Below are positions 58,010 to 64,000 of a stretch of 64,000 bases of DNA, piece by piece. Where the stretch lies: NCBI RefSeq assembly GCF_002104335.1, contig NZ_CP020867.1, forward strand, positions 1,649,206-1,713,205. Reading direction: 5' to 3'. Numbering within the stretch: the stretch's first letter is position 1; every line of letters begins with the position of its first letter. The DNA comes from Campylobacter cuniculorum DSM 23162 = LMG 24588 (GTDB taxonomy: Bacteria; Campylobacterota; Campylobacteria; Campylobacterales; Campylobacteraceae). The notes beneath the pieces are model-generated. The model was given only the letters and a program-made list of their open reading frames with translations. It made no database searches and was not told where the DNA came from. A program made the position numbers and the translations under genes.

Positions 58010-58636
58010 TCAAGTTTTAAATTTTTCATAGTTTTGATTGAAGAATAAAAAATACCCCGTTGTTAATTTTTCTTTATTTTCATCACTTTTATAAGAAAGG
58101 AGCTTAAAACTTCTTTTCATAAAAAAACCAAAAAGTTCTTCTTGAGTGTGAAGTTTTTTAACCCAAATGGGATTATGATTGAGATTAAAGTCTTTAAAAT
58201 TATAAGAACATAAAACATAACAAGGCTCTAAGGCACAAATTTTTTCAATCAAAAATTCCAAATCAACAATATATTCAAAAAGTCCTGCACAAACGACGCA
58301 TCTATAATCTTTAGAAAGTTTAGGGAATTCTTTTTGATTAAAATCACAAATGATAGTATCATTTTTATGAGCGTATAAATCAACACCGAGGTATTGAACA
58401 TTTTTAAATCTAAAATCATGTTTCATAACTTCTCTTAAATATTGCATTCCACAGCCTAAATCAAGGATAGAATCCACGCGAGGAAATTTGTTTAAATTTG
58501 TAGGAAGTAAATTTAAAAGTTTTTCATATCTTAATAAAAATTCAAAATCATAAGTGAAATTTTCAAGCCAAGTGTTGGTGATTTTATCAAGCTTTTTAGG
58601 GGGGGGGGTTGTGGATTTTTTCTTAAACCATTTCAT
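58010..58636 (-). CDS. SAM-dependent methyltransferase, phase-variable (C10)
   Basis: 208 residues, class I methyltransferase: motif I DSILDLGCGMQYLREV, motif II YLGVDLYAHKNDTIICDF, then VVCAGLFEYIVDLEFL. Near the start (codons 9-13, TTPPP) lies a run of ten C in the coding sense (58599-58608). It is in frame at this length (ON); a slip would stop translation after about 10-30 codons. It overlaps the upstream pyruvyl-transferase-like gene by 14 nt. Likely modifies a surface polysaccharide or flagellar glycan. Confidence 0.83.
   Translation of the reverse strand: MKWFKKKSTTPPPKKLDKITNTWLENFTYDFEFLLRYEKLLNLLPTNLNKFPRVDSILDLGCGMQYLREVMKHDFRFKNVQYLGVDLYAHKNDTIICDFNQKEFPKLSKDYRCVVCAGLFEYIVDLEFLIEKICALEPCYVLCSYNFKDFNLNHNPIWVKKLHTQEELFGFFMKRSFKLLSYKSDENKEKLTTGYFLFFNQNYEKFKT
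58599..58608 (-). repeat. C10 (plus-strand G10) homopolymer tract in methyltransferase
   Basis: Ten identical bases within the first 13 codons of the gene. The coding strand has C rather than the usual G of Campylobacter tracts. Confidence 0.95.
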
Positions 58637-59852
58637 TATGCATCTCCTGTTTTAAAAGATTAAAATTTGCTATTTTTTCCCTTGTATTTAAGAGTAAATT
58701 TTCATCAATCATTTTGCCTTGAGCTTTTAAAATGCTTAGTTTTAAATTCAAAAGCATATTTTCTTTAAGCTCTTCAATATCAAGCTCTTGCGGTGAAAAA
58801 TCCACTCTGCCTTGCTCTAAATCTTCAAATGTATAAAGGGGTAAAATTCCTTTTAAAGCTGTAAAACGCGTGAGTTGTTCCTTTGCATTATTAGCGATTA
58901 AAATCACAGGAATTCCCAGTGCCACGCAAGGAGCAGCACAATGAAGAGCCGTTGTGATGATGAGCTTAGCTTCGTTTTTGTAGCGATTGAGAAGTTCTTG
59001 TGTGAATTTGAGGTAAAATTCTTGAGAAAAGGTTTCAAACGCACTTAAATTTATCCATCTTTGATTGATTTCTATACCCTTGTCTTTAAGATTTTTAGGA
59101 AGTAAGGCTTTGATTTTATCATCAAGATCGACAAGGAAAATTTGATTTTGAGTGTTTGCAGGCTCTCTTTTTGGTAAGGTTAAGGTTAAACATCTTGAAA
59201 AATAAGATTTTATGCCCATTTTTTGCAAAAAATTAAGAGTGAAGACATCTCTACAACCACATTCTTTGTCTTTAAAATAATGAGGAAAACGTGCGATAAA
59301 ATGTTTAAGAAAATTCTGTGCATATGCAGTGAAATGCGTTCCCACAAAAACAGGCAAGATGTTTGAAGGGGGCAAAAAATCATAACTTAGAGCAAACCAT
59401 CCTTGCATAATACAAATCCCCCCCCCCTCACTGGAAGGATAAAAGCTAAGGCTGTCTCTATCGAAAAATTCAAAATGATTATAATCAAGACTCTCTAAAA
59501 TTCTCTTCACAGCCAGACTTTGGACAAAATCGCCTAGATTATGATAATTTCTGTGTATATGATGAGCATAATCAAACAAAATAAAAAGTTCTGGATTAAA
59601 ATTCTGTGTTGGTTTAAATTTTTCTTCCAAATGAAGAAGACTTGAATCAATTTTTAATTTTTGAATTTCATTGTTTAAATGCACCTTTAAAGCATAATTT
59701 GAATGCTCTAAATTCTTTAACGCATTTTCTAAGTCATCAAGCTTTGCTTCAAGCCTTTTACAATAGCGAAAAATTCTTTCAACCCCAGTAAAATATGTAT
59801 CTCTTAATTTCACAAAAATTATTTTAATTCGGGTGAAAATATCTTTTTGCAT
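58623..59852 (-). CDS. Polysaccharide pyruvyl transferase-family protein, phase-variable (G10)
   Basis: About 409 residues. A coiled-coil N-terminal region (residues 25-75) is followed by a polysaccharide pyruvyl transferase-like fold: NLGDFVQSLAVKRIL, LPVFVGTHF, CGCRDVFTLNFLQKMGI, SRCLTLTLP and TTALHCAAPCVALGIPVIL. This family adds ketal pyruvate or acts as a sialyl-like transferase on glycans. A G10 tract at 59418-59427 encodes EGGG at about residues 142-145 and is in frame (ON). Start ATG 59852 behind GAAGGA; a TTG at 59855 is also possible. Its promoter has a T14 tract. Confidence 0.83.
   Translation of the reverse strand: MQKDIFTRIKIIFVKLRDTYFTGVERIFRYCKRLEAKLDDLENALKNLEHSNYALKVHLNNEIQKLKIDSSLLHLEEKFKPTQNFNPELFILFDYAHHIHRNYHNLGDFVQSLAVKRILESLDYNHFEFFDRDSLSFYPSSEGGGICIMQGWFALSYDFLPPSNILPVFVGTHFTAYAQNFLKHFIARFPHYFKDKECGCRDVFTLNFLQKMGIKSYFSRCLTLTLPKREPANTQNQIFLVDLDDKIKALLPKNLKDKGIEINQRWINLSAFETFSQEFYLKFTQELLNRYKNEAKLIITTALHCAAPCVALGIPVILIANNAKEQLTRFTALKGILPLYTFEDLEQGRVDFSPQELDIEELKENMLLNLKLSILKAQGKMIDENLLLNTREKIANFNLLKQEMHNEMV
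59418..59427 (-). repeat. G10 homopolymer tract in pyruvyl-transferase-like gene
   Basis: Ten C on the plus strand (G10 in the coding sense) about one third into the gene. The current length keeps the full frame. Confidence 0.95.
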
Positions 59853-59881
59853 CAATCATTCCTTCAAAATCATTTTGCTTC

Positions 59882-59903
59882 ATTATATCAAAAAAAAAAA
59901 AAA
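59882..59903 (-). promoter_or_regulatory. Promoter of phase-variable glycan pair: T14 tract abutting GATATAAT
   Basis: On the minus strand T14 (59890-59903) runs into GATATAAT (59882-59889), about 30 nt before the ATG at 59852. Same design as the chemoreceptor and accessory-operon promoters. Confidence 0.65.
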
Positions 59904-59925
59904 CAAATTTCAAAGAAAAAACGAT

Positions 59926-61080
59926 TCAACTCATAACATTTAAATACGCGTTTAAAATTTTATTTAAACCCATTTGTCTCTGTCTGCGATTTAAGAAATT
60001 TTCTATTGAAGAATCGCGTTTTAAATTCGCATCTTCTAGTCTTTCTTTGTCATAATTTTGGGCTTTATAATCCTGTTTTATCTCTTCAAATTCTTGTTTG
60101 ATTTTTTGAGTGTAGAGTTCAAAAATCGAACTTGAATTTGTAAATTCTCTCAAATCCAAATCCTTTTCATAATTAATATATTGTTGAAAAAATACTGAAA
60201 GTTTATCTTGTGAAGTTGTGTTTTTATCCACACCATTAACATATAAATACAAATCAAAGCTCATTCTTTGTTCGTTATTTTCTTTCAAAAAATCCTCGAT
60301 ATTTTCTTTTCCGTCTAAAATTTCATATAATTTTTTATGAGAATTTAAATCAAGACTCGCAGGTTTCATAAAAAATTGCAATTGACTTTCATTTTTTTCC
60401 TTAAGGTCTTGATAAATGAAATTGACCAAAAGCCCACTTTTAGAAACTGCACCCTCTCTTGTGAGATAGGGCTTTAAAATTTCGTTATTTGAAGTGTTTG
60501 TTAAGGCTTTATCAAAACCAAAATCGACGATTTTATTATCAAGCATTAGGGTATTGAGGTTTTTATTTTGCGTTTTTGCCCTATCAAGCTCTTCTTTGTT
60601 TTGATAAATGCGGTTGATTTCTCCTAAAAAATCCCCGTTATTTGTTGAATATCCTTGAGTGAATCCAGAAATAATATTGCGACTTAAATTTTCATTTTCT
60701 TGCGTTTGAAATTCTGTATTTAAGGATTTTAAAGAACTATAATAACGATTGAGCATATAGGGTAAATCCATTCTATTATAATTAATGCTCTGCTCTTGTT
60801 TCATAAATTCTTTTGCTATGCCTCGAATGCTTTTGATATTAATCGCGTAAGACTCCGGTAAATTAGCGATTTGATTTAATTCTTTATCAAAAAAACCGCG
60901 TTCATCAATCCTAAAACCAAATTCACTCGCATAGGTCTTTGCATTTGGATTGAAAGAAGATGAATTTGACTCATTTTGCAAATTGAGGATATTGCTTTTT
61001 TCACTCAAATCTAAATTTGCATTTTGTAAGGTGTTGAATAAAGACAAATTTTGATACGGATTGACTGCATTGATTATCAT
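59926..61080 (-). CDS. Sigma54-dependent protein co-expressed with flagella, function unknown
   Basis: 384 residues, no signal peptide or membrane helix, hydrophilic and Asn/Lys/Gln-rich with helical stretches. Homologous position in C. jejuni (between the nif genes and rpmI) is an RpoN-regulon gene of the flagellar co-expressed class (recall). Its own sigma54 promoter at 61119-61136, 38 nt before the ATG, supports this directly. Proteins of this class may be secreted through the flagellar export apparatus or act in the cytoplasm in colonisation; which applies is not visible. It ends 22 nt from the T14 promoter of the next gene. Confidence 0.85.
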   Translation of the reverse strand: MIINAVNPYQNLSLFNTLQNANLDLSEKSNILNLQNESNSSSFNPNAKTYASEFGFRIDERGFFDKELNQIANLPESYAINIKSIRGIAKEFMKQEQSINYNRMDLPYMLNRYYSSLKSLNTEFQTQENENLSRNIISGFTQGYSTNNGDFLGEINRIYQNKEELDRAKTQNKNLNTLMLDNKIVDFGFDKALTNTSNNEILKPYLTREGAVSKSGLLVNFIYQDLKEKNESQLQFFMKPASLDLNSHKKLYEILDGKENIEDFLKENNEQRMSFDLYLYVNGVDKNTTSQDKLSVFFQQYINYEKDLDLREFTNSSSIFELYTQKIKQEFEEIKQDYKAQNYDKERLEDANLKRDSSIENFLNRRQRQMGLNKILNAYLNVMS

Positions 61081-61118
61081 TGAAACTCTTCTTCATAAAA
61101 TATTGCTAAACATTTCAT

Positions 61119-61136
61119 AAGCAAAACGCGTTCCAA
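61119..61136 (-). promoter_or_regulatory. Sigma54 (RpoN) promoter
   Basis: Minus strand TTGGAACGCGTTTTGCTT: the -24 GG and -12 GC are exactly ten bases apart and flanked as in the Campylobacter consensus TTGGAAC-N5-TTGCTT. It lies 38 nt before the ATG of the 59926-61080 gene, so that gene should be controlled by the FlgS/FlgR-RpoN flagellar cascade. Confidence 0.9.
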
Positions 61137-61178
61137 AAAATAAAAATAAATTTCAGCATTAAAAAAGAAAAGTTAGGA

Positions 61179-61184
61179 TAAAAT
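61179..61184 (+). promoter_or_regulatory. Possible -10 box of rpmI-rplT
   Basis: TAAAAT within AGGATAAAATTAAAG, 33 nt before rpmI. infC, which usually leads this operon, is not present directly upstream, so a local promoter is expected. Confidence 0.35.
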
Positions 61185-61216
61185 TAAAGTTTTCATACAA
61201 TAAAAAGGAAAAATGA

Positions 61217-61408
61217 ATGCCAAAAATGAAAAGTGTAAAAAGCGCACTCAAACGTTTCAAAGTCGGCAAAAATAAAATCAAAAGAGGTTCGGCTTTTAGA
61301 AGTCATATTTTGACTAAAAAACCTTCAAAAAGAATGCGCAAACTTCGCACAGTGAAATATGTCGATAGCACAAATATTAAAGCTGTGGAAAAAATGTTAG
61401 GAATTTAA
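61217..61408 (+). CDS. rpmI: Ribosomal protein bL35
   Basis: 63 basic residues ([20 protein letters not shown] at the start; [13 protein letters not shown]) of the 50S subunit. AAAGG site before the ATG. 95 nt before rplT. The gap contains a GC-containing stretch with GGTCATTTC/GAAAGG pieces that could fold as an L20 binding leader (speculative). Confidence 0.97.
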   Translation: MPKMKSVKSALKRFKVGKNKIKRGSAFRSHILTKKPSKRMRKLRTVKYVDSTNIKAVEKMLGI

Positions 61409-61503
61409 GTTTTTGACTAAGGTCATTTCAACTCCCCTTTTTGATGCTGTTTAAAAAAGGGAAAGCTCCAAATTTGGACGCCAATTTGTGAAAGGAAACG
61501 GAT

Positions 61504-61857
61504 ATGGCAAGAGTAAAAACAGGTGTCGTAAGACGCAGAAGACACAAAAAAATTCTAAAATTAGCAAAGGGTTTTTATAGCGGTCGTCGTAAGCATTTTA
61601 GAAAAGCAAAAGAGCAATTAGAAAGAAGTTTGGTTTATGCTTATCGCGATAGAAGACGCAAAAAAAGGGATTTTCGTCGCCTTTGGATTATTCGTATTAA
61701 TGCAGCTTGTAGGCTGAATGATTTGAGTTATTCTCAATTCATCAATGGACTTAAAAAAGCAGGCATTGAGCTGGATAGAAAAATTTTAGCCGATTTAGCG
61801 ATGAATGACGCGAAAGCTTTTTCTAAGATTGCAGAAACGGCAAAAAAAGCTTTATAA
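61504..61857 (+). CDS. rplT: Ribosomal protein bL20
   Basis: 117 residues, Arg/Lys-rich N-terminal half ([20 protein letters not shown]) and the conserved globular half ([21 protein letters not shown]). Needed early in 50S assembly and a likely autoregulator of its operon. GAAAGGAAA site before the ATG. Confidence 0.98.
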   Translation: MARVKTGVVRRRRHKKILKLAKGFYSGRRKHFRKAKEQLERSLVYAYRDRRRKKRDFRRLWIIRINAACRLNDLSYSQFINGLKKAGIELDRKILADLAMNDAKAFSKIAETAKKAL

Positions 61858-61874
61858 TAAAATATAAAATTATA

Positions 61875-61992
61875 GCCGATTAGCTTGAAAAAAGAGGATA
61901 AAAGATTGTCTCATTTGCTTGTGTTATGCTTTTAAGGCTTGGGATTATCGTGTTTTCAAATTTTCTCATACAAAAAAGACAAAGAATTCTTA
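61875..61992 (+). pseudogene. Decayed partial copy of the downstream HDOD gene
   Basis: About 118 nt nearly identical to 62664-62793 in the HDOD gene, in the same orientation and about 790 bp upstream. It differs by a few substitutions near its left end, an inserted A, a loss of six bases (CCTTGT-type) and a loss of five bases in the TACAAAATAAAAAAGAC stretch. It has no start and no open frame. It is a relic of tandem duplication or of recombination. Confidence 0.85.
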
Positions 61993-62232
61993 AGCCGAAT
62001 TTGTTTTTAAAAGAAAATTAAATTTGTTTAAGCAAGTTTGAATGAGTGCCTTGCTGATTTAACAAGTAAAAGGCTCAATTTTAAGTATCTTTAAACGATT
62101 TGAAAATGAAGGCTTAAATTTTTGAGTGCTAAACAGCTATAATAAATAGCAAAATTTTAATGCCAAATGCAAATTTGTGATATTTTATCTTGTGATATTT
62201 TTATAAAGTTTAGATAATATTTACTAATGGAT

Positions 62233-62251
62233 TATAATCCTTAGCTATAAT
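62233..62251 (+). promoter_or_regulatory. Two overlapping-range -10 boxes before HDOD gene
   Basis: TATAAT at 62233-62238 and again at 62246-62251, 40 to 60 nt before the ATG. Either could serve as the sigma70 promoter. Confidence 0.4.
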
Positions 62252-62291
62252 AAAACATTGACAAAGTTAAACTATAAAAAGGGAATTATTA

Positions 62292-63155
62292 ATGAGTGTA
62301 GATATGAATGAAGCTCTACTTAAAAGTGTTGAGGTCTTACCTCCTTTACCTGATACAGTGAGTAAGCTTAGAAAATACATTGATGAAGCTGGGCTCAATA
62401 TAGAAATCGAAAAAATCGCTGAAATCATTTCAGCTGACCCCCTGCTTACAACAAAACTTTTGCAACTTGCAAATTCGCCTTTTTATGGTTTTACAAGCGA
62501 GGTTAAGACTATATCTCAAGTCATTACTTTGCTCGGTATTGGCAATATAAAAAATATAGTCTTTGCAGATTCCATTAAGAGTAATTTTAAAATCGATGTT
62601 TCGCCTTATGGTTTAGACACTCAAAATTTCTTAAGCTCTTGCAATGAAGAAACAACTTTTATCGCTGATTGGCTTGGAAAAGAGGATAAAAGATTGTCTC
62701 ATTTGCTTGTGCCTTGTGTTATGCTTTTAAGGCTTGGGATTATCGTGTTTTCAAATTTTCTCATACAAAATAAAAAAGACAAAGAATTCTTAGACAAACT
62801 TCAAAAAGCAAAATTTCATAATATCGCTGTGGTTGAAAACGAATTTTTAGGCGTGGATCATATTTCTTTTTTAGGATTTTTACTCCATCGTTGGGATTTT
62901 GATGAACATTTGATTGAAGGCATTTGTTTTGCACACACTCCCCATGCGGCTTCAGATGAAGTGAAAAAAATCTCCTATGCTTTAGCCATTGTTAATCGCA
63001 TTTTCTCACCTTACGATGGTTGTTCTTCTTTCAGTATCCAAGCTGCAATCGCACTCATACACGAAGCAAAAAATTCAGGAGTTCATTTTGATTTAGATAA
63101 TTTCATCTCTAAACTTCCAGAAAAAGCCAAAAAAGCTCTTGCACAAAAGGAATAA
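62292..63155 (+). CDS. HDOD-domain protein
   Basis: 287 residues. An N-terminal HDOD domain (residues 10-200) shows LPPLPDTVSKLRKYI, ISADPLLTTKLLQLANSPFYGF and ISQVITLLGIGNIKNIVFADSI. HDOD is an HD-like helical fold without a catalytic metal site, used in signalling. A homologue at this place in C. jejuni is needed for motility and colonisation (recall). The visible duplicate fragment lies upstream, and a strong inverted repeat follows its stop. Confidence 0.9.
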   Translation: MSVDMNEALLKSVEVLPPLPDTVSKLRKYIDEAGLNIEIEKIAEIISADPLLTTKLLQLANSPFYGFTSEVKTISQVITLLGIGNIKNIVFADSIKSNFKIDVSPYGLDTQNFLSSCNEETTFIADWLGKEDKRLSHLLVPCVMLLRLGIIVFSNFLIQNKKDKEFLDKLQKAKFHNIAVVENEFLGVDHISFLGFLLHRWDFDEHLIEGICFAHTPHAASDEVKKISYALAIVNRIFSPYDGCSSFSIQAAIALIHEAKNSGVHFDLDNFISKLPEKAKKALAQKE

Positions 63156-63175
63156 TCAAGCTTAAAAGCTTGATT
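63154..63175 (+). terminator. Inverted repeat after HDOD gene
   Basis: AATCAAGC, loop TTAAAA, GCTTGATT, followed by TTTGTG. The stem is eight perfect pairs (ten if the loop is closed further). It covers the last base of the stop codon and ends 4 nt before the next gene, so it may be an attenuating terminator or an mRNA stabiliser. Confidence 0.5.
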
Positions 63176-63179
63176 TGTG

Positions 63180-63656
63180 ATGAAAAGCATTATATTACCG
63201 CCAAATGAATTCTTAGACCATTATGTTTTAAATACAGAATTTCATCAATTTGCAAATATCTCCAAAAACGCCTATAAATTTTGGAAAAAAGCAGAAATAG
63301 GAAGGTATCAAGGCACAAGGATTATTTTTTTACATAAAAATTGCATTTTAGAAAAACACCAAAATGCTTTGAAAAAATGCACAGATTTAAGCGGTTTTGT
63401 TTTAGCAAGTGCCTTTTGCTCTTTTACCACTCTTGCACCTTCTCATTTGGTTGAAAAAAATCATTCTAGCATTTATAAACTTTTAAAACTCAAAGAAATT
63501 TGCGGGATTAAATTTGTGAATTTAAAGGCTTTTTATGATTTTTTAGGACTTGAATACCATAAACACATTTATATAGAAAAATGCCATTTTTTCAGCCCCG
63601 AGCCTTTTGAAAAAAAAATCAAAATCACACAGAGTATGTGTGTGGGGTATTATTGA
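63180..63656 (+). CDS. Conserved hypothetical protein, 158 residues
   Basis: Soluble, His/Lys/Phe-rich protein (LPPNEFLDHYVLNTEF at the start; YHKHIYIEKCHFF near the end) without recognisable domain or membrane segment. A similar gene follows the HDOD gene in C. jejuni (recall). ATG 63180 or a GTG one codon earlier; neither has a clear ribosome binding site, and the inverted repeat before it suggests low or regulated expression. Its last 32 nt overlap the convergent MFS gene. Confidence 0.7.
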   Translation: MKSIILPPNEFLDHYVLNTEFHQFANISKNAYKFWKKAEIGRYQGTRIIFLHKNCILEKHQNALKKCTDLSGFVLASAFCSFTTLAPSHLVEKNHSSIYKLLKLKEICGIKFVNLKAFYDFLGLEYHKHIYIEKCHFFSPEPFEKKIKITQSMCVGYY

Positions 63657-64000
63657 TTTTTTTAAACAAAAAGGCACAAAAAAGGGTTAAAAATGCTAAA
63701 AATATGATATAAATTCCCAAAGAAAAACGCCAAAAATTATCTAAATTTTGTAAAGCAAGGGTATGCAGTGCTAGGGCAAGTTGCGGAGTGATACCGCCGG
63801 ATATAGCATAAGCGATATTATAAGAAAAAGAAAGCCCCGAAAATTTGATTTTTGCGTCAAAAACTTCATTCATCATTATAGGGCAAAAATTCGTCAGACC
63901 ACCAAAGCAACAAGTCAGCAAATAACATGCCACAACCAAAATAAAATTCGCATTTTGCGTATAAAGAGCACTAAAACAAAACACGCTAGAAATTCCAAAA
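63625..64000 (-). CDS. MFS transporter, C-terminal part (5' end outside window)
   Basis: About 125 C-terminal residues of a membrane transporter running off the right edge. Three or four hydrophobic helices, with CYLLTCCFGGLTNFCPIMMNEVF, SGLSFSYNIAYAISGGITPQL and FWRFSLGIYIIFLAF. This pattern matches the C-terminal half of metabolite:H+ symporters of the ProP/ShiA group in the major facilitator superfamily. Substrate not assignable. The frame is open through base 64000. Confidence 0.85.
   Translation of the reverse strand, partial: FGISSVFCFSALYTQNANFILVVACYLLTCCFGGLTNFCPIMMNEVFDAKIKFSGLSFSYNIAYAISGGITPQLALALHTLALQNLDNFWRFSLGIYIIFLAFLTLFCAFLFKKINNTPHTYSV

Larger units (their letters stand above)
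61858..62291. other. Region between rplT and HDOD gene
   Basis: 434 nt. Besides the decayed HDOD fragment it contains two TATAAT boxes (62233-62238, 62246-62251) before the HDOD gene. C. jejuni has a chemoreceptor and another gene at this place (recall); no trace of them is recognisable here. Confidence 0.5.

Overview
The window is AT-rich (roughly 30% G+C by eye), gene-dense and full of long operons with 1-8 nt overlaps. It comes from a Campylobacter chromosome of the jejuni/lari/upsaliensis type. The main support is gene content and order as I remember them from C. jejuni: mnmA-LOG-fliY-fliM-fliA-flhG-flhF-folK-aroQ, gatA-guaB-xseB, ileS-cinA, pgsA-rseP, rpsF-ssb-rpsR, katA plus its ankyrin partner, mreC-mreB-clpX-lpxA-fabZ, nifS-nifU and rpmI-rplT. 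It also carries G10/C10 tracts, a sigma54 flagellar promoter and sigma70 -10 boxes behind T-tracts, which are typical of this genus. No database was searched; all names rest on motifs and recall.

Layout. 1-1.6 kb: start of a chemoreceptor, running off the left edge. 1.9-10.1 kb (minus): mnmA, a LOG-family protein and a flagellar switch/sigma28/FlhFG operon ending in folate and shikimate genes. 10.2-12.3 kb (plus): an amidohydrolase and sppA. 12.3-15 kb (minus): a phase-variable FkbM methyltransferase, a membrane protein and ribD. 15-21.8 kb (minus): a nitrilase-fold protein, xseB, guaB, gatA, a tiny membrane ORF and ileS. 21.9-26.2 kb (plus): cinA-like, pgsA, rseP, rpsF-ssb-rpsR. 26.3-28.9 kb (minus): pseudopilin/transformation genes, proC and fliW. 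29-35.1 kb (plus): bamD, lon, katA, its ankyrin partner and a Mrr-like nuclease.

35.5-40.2 kb is the most interesting part. A cluster of four tRNAs (Gly, Leu, Cys, Ser) is followed at once by a five-gene accessory operon: a Cys-rich protein, a HAD phosphatase, two related ComF-like phosphoribosyltransferases and a DprA/SLOG-domain protein. The first phosphoribosyltransferase has lost key PRTase parts and ends in a near copy of this genome's own SSB C-terminal tip. The DprA-like protein carries a peptide that fits the beta-clamp-binding consensus. The operon's promoter has a T14 tract directly before its -10 box and three tandem TTGAC units before that. I read this as a competence-derived, replication-fork-targeted system, possibly for defence, which I do not recognise as described.

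40.5-42.8 kb (minus): serC, xseA. 42.9-45.9 kb (plus): a TctCBA tricarboxylate transporter. 46.3-52.5 kb (minus): mreC, mreB, clpX, lpxA, fabZ, queH, bcp, tautomerase. 52.6-55.7 kb (plus): ilvE, an SPFH protein and two DUF2393-type membrane proteins. 55.7-61.1 kb (minus): nifU, nifS, two phase-variable surface-glycan genes and a sigma54-driven flagellar-coexpressed protein. 61.2-64 kb: rpmI, rplT, a decayed copy of part of the next gene, an HDOD protein, a small unknown protein and the end of an MFS transporter.

Three genes carry G10/C10 tracts, all in the full-length (ON) setting. Three promoters share an identical T14-GATATAAT arrangement: the chemoreceptor, the accessory operon and the pyruvyl-transferase-like gene. 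Translational and transcriptional repeat switching may therefore both act on surface and accessory functions here.
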